A stretch of DNA of 64,000 nt from Blastococcus tunisiensis (GTDB lineage: Bacteria > Actinomycetota > Actinomycetes > Mycobacteriales > Geodermatophilaceae), in contig NZ_FOND01000001.1 of NCBI RefSeq assembly GCF_900112815.1, positions 404,816-468,815 of the forward strand. The letters are read 5' to 3'. The position numbers were made by a program, and so were the translations under genes. Positions 58,438 through 64,000 of this stretch are shown here, in pieces; the stretch's first letter is position 1, and each line of letters opens with the position of its first letter. The notes beneath the pieces were generated by a model. The model saw only the letters and a list, made by a program, of their open reading frames with translations, was not told the origin of the DNA and did not search any database.

Positions 58438-59086
58438 GGGCGGACCACCGCTCGGTAGCGGACTGGCCGGCCATACCGGCGGCCCGCCCGATGTCGGCCC
58501 ACGAGGCCCCGGCCTTGACTGCGGCGCGCACCGCCTCGTCCAGGGAGCGGGCGGCGGCGGCCTGCCAGGCAGCGGCCGCCTCGACGTCCTCGAGGGCTTG
58601 CCATCCGGCGATGTGGCGGCGCCATTCCTGCCGCACCCGGTTCTCGTCGGCGGCCTCCAGATCGGCCCACGGGGCGGTGACGGCGAGCCGCCGCGCCGCC
58701 GGGTCGGCCAGCTCCGGTGGTACGCGGGTCCAGGGGGTGCCGCGCCAGCCGCAGGTGCAGCCGGCGACCCAGCCGACGACCGCGGCATCGGGGCGCCACT
58801 CCTCGGCCTGCTCGATCACCTCCAGGCGGACCTGGCCGCTGGTGTGGGCGTGCACGATCCTGTCGCTACGGATGAGCGTGCCGTCCTGCCAGAGGCCGTC
58901 GGCGGTGGAGCCGTCGCGGTAGGTCAGCCGCACCCGGTCGCCGTTGCACGGCCCGTCGTCCGGTGAGCGGGCGATCAGCCGACCGCGGGCGCTGCTGGTG
59001 CCGGCGCCTTGCGCGCCGTCGGCGAACAGCGGCACCACCCAGCCCTCGTGCTCCTGGTCGTCGACGACCGGGCCCATCCATCCCAT
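58430..59086 (-). CDS. Putative helix-turn-helix protein of the mobile region
   Basis: 218 residues. SD AGGAGG lies 4 nt before ATG 59086 (MGWMGPVVDDQEHEG). The middle has a Cys pair in AGCTCGWRGTPW. The C-terminus AVKAGASWADIGRAAGMAGQSATERW looks like a helix-turn-helix of the kind found in small actinobacterial plasmid/ICE proteins. DNA binding is inferred. First gene of the trio. Confidence 0.6.
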   Translation of the reverse strand: MGWMGPVVDDQEHEGWVVPLFADGAQGAGTSSARGRLIARSPDDGPCNGDRVRLTYRDGSTADGLWQDGTLIRSDRIVHAHTSGQVRLEVIEQAEEWRPDAAVVGWVAGCTCGWRGTPWTRVPPELADPAARRLAVTAPWADLEAADENRVRQEWRRHIAGWQALEDVEAAAAWQAAAARSLDEAVRAAVKAGASWADIGRAAGMAGQSATERWSARD

Positions 59087-59152
59087 CGCTCCTCCTCTCG
59101 GTGATGTGAGCGTCGCCGTTCCGGCGCTGCCGGAGCCCGTCCTATTCGGCTT

Positions 59153-59178
59153 CTGTGGATGGCCGTTGTTGTCCACAG
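59153..59178. other. DnaA-box-like site within an inverted repeat
   Basis: CTGTGGA (59153-59159) and TCCACAG (59172-59178) are perfect inverted arms. The right arm lies in TTGTCCACA (59169-59177), identical to the preferred Streptomyces DnaA box. Confidence 0.4.
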
Positions 59179-59259
59179 TCCGAGGTGGCTACAGACCGCA
59201 CTGCGTGCCCGGGGTCCGAAGCGGCCCGCGCCCATCGGGCCGCTCTCCGGAGGCGGGGG

Positions 59260-59469
59260 CTATCGGCGCGGGGACTGGGCTGCTTGTGCGTCGATCCAGG
59301 TGCACAGGTCGGCGCGGCGGTAGAGGACGCGCCGGCCGACTCGGAAGCTGTTCGGGCCGGTACCGAGGTGTCGCCAGTACCGGAGGGTGGCCACCGGCGC
59401 GCGGAGCACGTCCGCGGCCTCGGTGATGGTGAGCAACTCGGGCTCGTGGTCGGCGGTGGGGTCGGGCAT
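59260..59469 (-). CDS. xis: Excisionase/AlpA-like helix-turn-helix protein
   Basis: 69 residues: LLTITEAADVLRAPVATLRYWRHLGTGPNSFRVGRRVLYRRADLCTWID, the full winged-helix pattern of phage/ICE excisionases (HTH_17). Such proteins bend attachment-site DNA and direct integrase to excision. ATG at 59469 (MPDPTADHEPELL) is chosen; the frame to 59550 is less natural. No integrase is in the window; it may lie beyond 64000. Good evidence that this segment is, or was, an integrated element. Confidence 0.85.
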   Translation of the reverse strand: MPDPTADHEPELLTITEAADVLRAPVATLRYWRHLGTGPNSFRVGRRVLYRRADLCTWIDAQAAQSPRR

Positions 59470-59693
59470 GGCTGGCTCCCGGGGTCGTCGGTGGTGGGCG
59501 GTGCCTTCACCACAGAAGGCGCCATTTCGGGCCCGGTGGTGACACTTCACAGCCAGCTTTCTCGGACTGTCTCCGGTTGTTCTCCTGTAGCGGCCGCCCC
59601 TGGCGTCACCTGCCAGGGACCCTTCATCTGCCGACGCCGGGGGGCGGCGCCGAGACCGCCGGTGGACGGCCCCAGTCCTGCGGCTGGGGTTCG

Positions 59694-59750
59694 GCCTCGT
59701 CCTGGTAGGCGGTCCCCTGGGACCGCCCCCGTTCGTCTCCTACCGAGGCC
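59694..59750. repeat. Long inverted repeat
   Basis: Inner GGCGGTCCC/GGGACCGCC arms (59709-59728) are nested in outer GCCTCG...GGTAGG / CCTACCGAGGC arms with a 4-nt bulge. Confidence 0.5.
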
Positions 59751-60328
59751 CGGTGTCCGCCGCGACGCTGTGCCTGGCCGACGCCGACGTGCGCCGCCCG
59801 CGCGCTGAAGCACGTTCTCCGGTAGGCCGACGACAGTCGGGGTACCCGTGTGCCGCCGGACCTGGAGAATTACTGGAGTTTCTCTGCTGACTGGGGTTCC
59901 TCCAGTCGTCCTGCAGCCAGCCGATGCAGGCCGTGAGCATCGGGGCGCTTGTGCGCAATTTGGTCCCTGTGGACAAACGCGCCGGTCCGCAACATCCGGA
60001 CGGACGTCCTCGGGCGGGCGCTGACCTGGCCACGCTCGACTCATGGCGCTGGACACAGCACTCGGGACACGACGCGCCCGCCCGGGCCGTGATCGGGCGG
60101 CCAGGGGCGTCCGCGACGTGGCGGTTGATCGGGGCTCCCTGACCGGTGAGCGCGCCGACATCGTCGTCGCGCTGCGGCCGGTAGGGCGGGTCCGGAGCAC
60201 CCTTCGGGCCACGCTGCGCGTGGCGCCGGCTTCGCCGTCGTTAACGACCGCCTGCGGCGGGCTGTCCTTGCTGGTCCCCCGACCCGTCCGGCAGCTCAGC
60301 GTAGGGGCCTCCCGCGCCGTCTCCTCCC

Positions 60329-60390
60329 GACCGGACCAAGATCCTTCTGCCCTTCGGGCGCTGCGCTGCGGAAGCAGTCTTGGTCCGGTC
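60329..60390. ncRNA. Candidate structured element with 13-bp closing stem
   Basis: GACCGGACCAAGA and TCTTGGTCCGGTC pair perfectly around a 36-nt interior that can fold again (GCCCTTCGGGC, CTTC/GAAG). It lies 130 nt upstream of the ArdC-like gene. Could be a regulatory RNA, a protein-binding cruciform or part of oriT. Confidence 0.35.
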
Positions 60391-60518
60391 GTCCCCCGCC
60401 GTCGCTCCCGGCCCCTGAGCAGAGCTCTGTGCCGGACGGGCCGGGGGAATGGGTGGCAGGACACCTATTCCGCAGTCCCTCCCGTACCGGCTTCGGCTCC
60501 AGTTCCGGGAGGGTCCAG

Positions 60519-61604
60519 ATGACCAGCGACAGCACCAGAATCAGCACCGCGGCCAGCGGCACGAGCAGCAATCGGACAGGCAGGGGCAGCCGGAGCCGGC
60601 GGCCGCTGAGTCCGGCGCAGCGGGAAGCCGCCGACGCCGCCCGGGCCGCGAAGATCGCCGCCCTGCACGACCAGATCGGTGAGCAGGTCGAGCAGCTGAC
60701 CGCCGATCCGCAGTGGCGGGCGATGCTGGATGTCGCCGCGAAGTTCCACACCTACAGCCTCAACAACCAGCTCCTGATCGAGCTGCAGGCCGCGCGGCTG
60801 GGCATCAGCCCGACCCGGGTCGCCGGTTTCGGCACCTGGAAGGCGCTGGGCCGCAGCGTGGTCAAGGGCTCCACTGGGCTGGCGGTCCTGGCGCCGTGCA
60901 CCTATACGCCCAAGGGCACCGGTACCGGCACCGGGCAAGACGCCCGTCAGGCGGCGGCCGCCGCCGCGTCAGCATCGGGGGTAGCGGGGACGGCGGGGGA
61001 GCCGACCGGCGGGGACGACCGGCCGGCCGGGGCGCGGGTGCTGCGCGGGTTCCGGGTCGCCCACGTCTTCGACATCTCCCAGACCCAGGGCGACCCGCTG
61101 CCCGACATCGCCCCTGAGCTGCTCACCGGTGACGCCCCCGCCGCCCTGTGGGAGGCGCTGGCCGCCCAGGTCGCCGCGCACGGCTACACGCTCACCCGCG
61201 AGGCCTGCGGGGAGGCCAACGGCCTCACCGACCCGCGAGCCCGCACCGTGCAGGTCCGCCCGGACGTCGCCGACGCGCAGGCGGTCAAGACCCTCGCCCA
61301 CGAACTGGCGCACATCCAGTGCGGGCACACGGCCGAGGGCTTCGACTATCGGGGCTGCCGCGGGCGGGCGGAGGCCGAAGCCGAGTCGGTCGCCTACATC
61401 GTCACTGCCTGGGCCGGGCTGGACTCCGGCGCCTACACCGTCCCCTACGTCGCCGCCTGGTCGGTCGGGGACACCGACGTCGTCCGCGCCGCCGCCGCGA
61501 CGGTGACCGCCGCCGCCCGCCGCATCCTCGACCACCTCGACGACGCCCCGCCCGCCGGGCCGGTCGCGCAGCCCGCCGGCGCCCGCGGCCTCGCCACCGC
61601 CTGA
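60519..61604 (+). CDS. ArdC-like antirestriction protein with metallopeptidase motif
   Basis: 361 residues. The N-terminal part (IGEQVEQLTADPQWRAMLDVAAKFHTYSLNNQLLIELQ, then GFGTWKALGRSVVKGSTGLAVLAP) is the ArdC-type ssDNA-binding domain. The C-terminal part has the zinc-protease motif TLAHELAHIQCGH and a downstream EAEAESVAYIV that supplies the third ligand. ArdC proteins protect incoming conjugative ssDNA from restriction. SD GGGAGGG is 5 nt before ATG 60519. Marks the region as plasmid/ICE derived; a parB pseudogene follows 82 nt later. Confidence 0.85.
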   Translation: MTSDSTRISTAASGTSSNRTGRGSRSRRPLSPAQREAADAARAAKIAALHDQIGEQVEQLTADPQWRAMLDVAAKFHTYSLNNQLLIELQAARLGISPTRVAGFGTWKALGRSVVKGSTGLAVLAPCTYTPKGTGTGTGQDARQAAAAAASASGVAGTAGEPTGGDDRPAGARVLRGFRVAHVFDISQTQGDPLPDIAPELLTGDAPAALWEALAAQVAAHGYTLTREACGEANGLTDPRARTVQVRPDVADAQAVKTLAHELAHIQCGHTAEGFDYRGCRGRAEAEAESVAYIVTAWAGLDSGAYTVPYVAAWSVGDTDVVRAAAATVTAAARRILDHLDDAPPAGPVAQPAGARGLATA

Positions 61605-61686
61605 GCCGGGGGAGCGCGACATGACCGCCGACAGCCCCCGCACCGAGAGCACAGCCACCTGGCAGAGCATCGAAGGAGAATCCGCC

Positions 61687-62578
61687 ATGACCACGGCCAC
61701 GACAGTCACCGCCCTGAACACCGGTCGGGAGAGGACGCCCGACGGGCCTTCCGGGGCCGAAATGGCTCACAGTGCCGGGATCGAGCAGCGCGAGACCGAG
61801 CACTTTTCGACCCGGCCGGCACCGGCAGTGCACCTGCCGACACGGCCGAGGACAGCGGGCAGGCACACCGGCTGGTGTGGCTTGGCCCCCGGGGGGCTGG
61901 CCGTGCACCCTCGCAACATCCGCGACGACCTCGGTGACCTGTCCGGGCTAGCCGACTCCATCGCCGCCCGGGGCGTGCTGGAGGCCCTCACCGTGATTCC
62001 GCACGCCACCGCGCCGCCAACTGCACCCGGGACGCCGGGACGCCGGGACGCCAGATCGTCGCCGGGCACCGGCGGGCGGCCGCCGCGATCCTCGCCGGCC
62101 TCACCTCGGTGCCGTGCGTGCTGCGCCCCGACCTCGCCCTCGACGGTGCCGACGCCGACGGCGACCGGTCCGCCCAGGCCGGTCACATTGGCGCGATGCT
62201 CGCCAAGAACCTGCACCGCCAGGGCCTGTGCGCGCAGTGGAGGAGGCCCCGGGGCGTGTAGGCGAGCTTGACCTCGGCGTCCCCCTGGCCAGAGTGGCCA
62301 AGTCCACCGGTCTCGGCCGCGAACAGGTTGCCAAGGCCGCCGCCGTCGTCCTCTACGCCGACACCGCCGCCGCCCTGATCGCGGCGGCGGGGGAGGGGCC
62401 GGGGCGGTTTCACCATGCGCTGACCCGCGCCAAGCAGGCGAGGCAGGAAGCCGAGGGGGCAGCCGCCCTGCTGGCGGAGCTGACCGCCGCTGGGCGCACC
62501 GTCCTGGACGAGGACAGCGGCCGCGTCCGCAACCGGCTGGCCGACCTCGAGCAGAAGCCAGTTCTGCCTATGACTTGA
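61687..62578 (+). pseudogene. ParB-like partition protein gene, broken by frameshifts
   Basis: The ParB sequence is spread over three frames. Frame 1 holds LAVHPRNIRDDLGDLSGLADSIAARGVLEALTV; then QIVAGHRRAAAAILAGLTSVPC and AMLAKNLHRQGL in another; then GELDLGVPLARVAKSTGLGREQVAKAA (HTH) in the third. Removing one unit of the three 8-bp repeats at 62029-62052 restores the first junction exactly; removing one GC from GCGCGC (62230-62235) restores the second. Two earlier compensating shifts near 61803 and in a G run at about 61891 would give HRLVWLGPRGLAVHP. ATG 61687 has SD AAGGAGAA. No single intact product is possible. Confidence 0.8.
62029..62052 (+). repeat. 8-bp tandem repeat GGGACGCC x3
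   Basis: Three perfect units inside the parB pseudogene. Two units would keep the reading frame; three break it. Confidence 0.9.
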
Positions 62579-62612
62579 GTCACAGTCCGCTTTGTCGGGC
62601 GCCGTACCGAGG

Positions 62613-62629
62613 GGTAGCCCCTACCTTTT
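62613..62629 (+). terminator. Terminator-like hairpin with TTTT
   Basis: GGTAG-CCC-CTACC followed by TTTT, 35 nt after the parB pseudogene. Short stem, moderate support. Confidence 0.45.
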
Positions 62630-62762
62630 CGGGGGGACGGCGCCGCCTCCAAGGGCAGTGGAGACGGCGCCGCCACTGCAAGGTCTACTCCGAAATTCAT
62701 CTAACAGCGCTGAGTCTCGCCATGGGATGTCGAACGGCCTCCCGGGCTGCTGCCCGGGAGCA

Positions 62763-62775
62763 GCATCCGGGATGC
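62763..62775. promoter_or_regulatory. Operator-like inverted repeat GCATCC-G-GGATGC
   Basis: Perfect 6-bp arms around one base, 4 nt before the ATG at 62780 and covering the SD position; well placed for repression. Confidence 0.35.
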
Positions 62776-62779
62776 CGTC

Positions 62780-63010
62780 ATGCCCAGCTACCGCCTCCTG
62801 GCCGGATGCGCCACGGTTCTTGAGGACTTCGACGTGGAGGACGACCGCCAGGCCATCGACCACGCCCGCCAGCTTTCGGTCGATTTTCCATGGGAAGCGG
62901 GGACCTTCCAGGCCCGGTGGGGCTACTTTCAGCTCGAACGGCGAGACGGGTACCGATGGCAGATAATCTTCGCCTGGGTGCCGCAGGATCAGTGCCCGCG
63001 CACGCCCTGA
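62780..63010 (+). CDS. Small hypothetical protein
   Basis: 76 residues with natural composition: SYRLLAGCATVLEDFDVEDDRQAIDHARQL, then a beta-rich end with aromatic residues (ARWGYFQLERRDGYRWQIIFAWV). Likely a small alpha-beta domain. No family recognised. An inverted repeat lies over the ribosome-binding position. Third-base GC is lower than in core genes, in line with acquired DNA. Confidence 0.6.
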   Translation: MPSYRLLAGCATVLEDFDVEDDRQAIDHARQLSVDFPWEAGTFQARWGYFQLERRDGYRWQIIFAWVPQDQCPRTP

Positions 63011-63201
63011 ACCCGACCTCGGCCTCGACCGGGAGGCCTTGCGCACAGCGAGGACTAGGGGCTGCGATTTGCGGTGGGGAGTTGGCGTGCGGCAGGCCTG
63101 GCAGCGCCCCATGCCTGGGCCCGGTCGGCGGCTGGACCCGACAGTCTCAGGGTCGCTTCGTCGGTAGGCCGATCGGGCGACGAATCATCGTCCGGTTGGC
63201 C

Positions 63202-63663
63202 CTACCGACTGGTGCCTTCCGTGGCGAACCAGGCGGCGGCCAGAGGGGCCGGCGACCTGGCGACGGCGAGCTGGTCTTCGTGGAGCCAGTGATGGGGATG
63301 CCGTCCGTACCTCTCGAGAGGCATCCACAACATCTGCGCTGGGGTTCTCATAGCTTCCCCGAAGCCGGACTCGTGAGCCCGCAGACGGGTGACGTGCCCA
63401 GGGGTGAGAATGTGCAGGCGTGCGAACGTGCGGTTGAGTTCCTCGCGGGTGGTGGTGGCAACGATGAACACCACCAGGTCACGGACGGTGGGCTCGTGGC
63501 ACCACCAGGACCAGACCCGGAGCGCGCGGGGAGTGCCTGCACCGGCGTAGCCGGGCTTGGCATGGGCAGAGCTGTTATCGACGTGCACGGCCTCGTCGCG
63601 CGGAGTGGGCATCTGCCAGGAATCGGTCGCGGCGATCGTCACATGAAGCCGCCGGAGACGCAT
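63202..63663 (-). CDS. Hypothetical protein
   Basis: 153 residues from ATG 63663 (MRLRRLHVTIAATDSWQM), with AAGAGCGAG as SD. Contains LRVWSWWCHEPTVRDLVVFIVATTTREELNRTF, HILTPGHVTRLRAHE and WMPLERYGRHPHHWLHEDQLAV; many His and Trp. No motif recognised. The frame extends to 63738 without better sense. Lower-GC surroundings suggest recent acquisition. Confidence 0.5.
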   Translation of the reverse strand: MRLRRLHVTIAATDSWQMPTPRDEAVHVDNSSAHAKPGYAGAGTPRALRVWSWWCHEPTVRDLVVFIVATTTREELNRTFARLHILTPGHVTRLRAHESGFGEAMRTPAQMLWMPLERYGRHPHHWLHEDQLAVARSPAPLAAAWFATEGTSR

Positions 63664-64000
63664 CTCGCTCTTTTTGATGAGGTTTCGCTCGATCGGTGAC
63701 TGTGAATGGATCTCATCCCGTCTGCTACTCCGCGGCATCTGAACGGGTTTTTCCGGCCACAGTTGACCATAGATTGTGCGACCAGATCCCGGCGGGCCAA
63801 CGAAGAGCCCCGGCGGGTGTGCTTCTGGTGCGTTGGCCTATGGATTTTACCTGTATTTCCAAGCCGAACCTGTCGTCAACCCGTGCAGCAGTCCCGTCGA
63901 GTTTGTCAGTGACGGATATAGCCCGAATGGGTGCATGCCCCTCGACAGTCTAAAGCCTGGCGTTACTGCGTCGATATGGCTTGAGTGATCGTTGGTCGGA
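63664..64000. other. Lower-GC end of window, nothing assigned
   Basis: Base composition drops well below the rest of the window. Three short plus-strand frames (63696-63953, 63706-63912, 63776-63988) overlap and none has clear protein character. Could be promoter DNA of a gene starting beyond the window. Confidence 0.4.

Larger units (their letters stand above)
59470..60518. other. Hairpin-rich non-coding block, candidate origin region
   Basis: About 1 kb without a convincing protein. It has hairpins at 59598-59618, 59670-59689, 59694-59750 and 60329-60390, a DnaA-box-like TGTGGACAA at 59968-59976, related short repeats (CTGGAG, ACTGGAG, CTCCAGT) at 59862-59906, and the palindrome GTCGTTAACGAC at 60237-60248. 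Position between xis and the antirestriction gene fits an oriV, oriT or attachment region. Confidence 0.45.
62579..62779. other. Intergenic stretch with terminator, direct repeats and hairpins
   Basis: Holds a small terminator-like hairpin with T run (62613-62629), a 12-bp direct repeat GACGGCGCCGCC (62636-62647, 62663-62674), arms GCAGTGG/CCACTGC (62655-62661, 62673-62679), a hairpin CTCCCGGG/CCCGGGAG (62739-62760) and the operator-like 62763-62775. Confidence 0.5.

Noticed and set aside
59547-60464. 305-codon minus-strand frame in the hairpin-rich block
   Set aside because: Arg/Pro/Thr-rich without domain character, crosses several strong inverted repeats and has no SD.
56531-64000. CGATGGTCGGA near 56535 and CGTTGGTCGGA at 63990-64000 as element ends
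   Set aside because: Only 11 nt with one mismatch, and the second copy is cut by the window edge; too weak to call attachment sites.

Overview
The window is very GC-rich DNA with dense gene packing, GTG starts, a WhiB regulator, MtrA-MtrB-LpqB, coenzyme F420 genes and TANNNT -10 boxes placed 6-7 nt before start codons. It is an actinobacterial chromosome. Gene content and order from about 14 kb to the end of secA (56.5 kb) resemble, from memory, the wbbL1-manC-fbiAB-whiB2-manB-manA-sahH-mtrAB-lpqB-hpf-secA1 block of Mycobacterium tuberculosis. Overall composition would fit Geodermatophilaceae (Blastococcus, Modestobacter, Geodermatophilus), but that family assignment is an inference.

1-16.1 kb: a cell-surface glycan region. 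It holds glycosyltransferases of families 4 and 2, rmlA, a flippase-like protein, polytopic membrane proteins, and an operon of a GDP-fucose-synthase-like enzyme, a ColD-type PLP dehydratase and GDP-mannose 4,6-dehydratase. With manC (15 kb), manB (26 kb) and manA (31.8 kb) this gives a complete predicted route from fructose-6-phosphate to GDP-L-colitose, a 3,6-dideoxyhexose best known from Gram-negative O-antigens. A WbbL-like rhamnosyltransferase, rmlA and rmlC point to a rhamnose branch as well; rmlB and rmlD are not in the window.

16.1-40.6 kb: mostly conserved core. It includes a DUF2142 membrane protein, a short-chain dehydrogenase, an AlkA-like glycosylase, rmlC, F420 synthesis (cofE/fbiB, cofD/fbiA), whiB2, DUF3499, manB, a Trm112-like protein, a SIS-domain protein, glpD, manA, sahH, mtrA-mtrB-lpqB, comF and hpf. 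Five copies of a covarying palindromic repeat that begins GAAGGACCCC lie directly behind stop codons here.

40.6-52.9 kb: a catabolic island between hpf and secA. It carries an aldehyde dehydrogenase, an iron-type alcohol dehydrogenase, an Ldh2-family oxidoreductase, an IclR regulator, a three-gene ABC importer and three different enolase-superfamily enzymes. Uptake and breakdown of a sugar acid or similar hydroxy acid is the likely role.

52.9-56.5 kb: an F420-type PPOX protein and secA, divergently transcribed from leaderless promoters.

56.5-64 kb: a mobile-element region (integrated plasmid or ICE remnant). It has an excisionase, small element genes, an ArdC-like antirestriction protein, a parB pseudogene broken by short-repeat slippage, and a hairpin-rich non-coding block with two DnaA-box-like sites. 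No integrase, relaxase, tRNA, rRNA or CRISPR array was seen.
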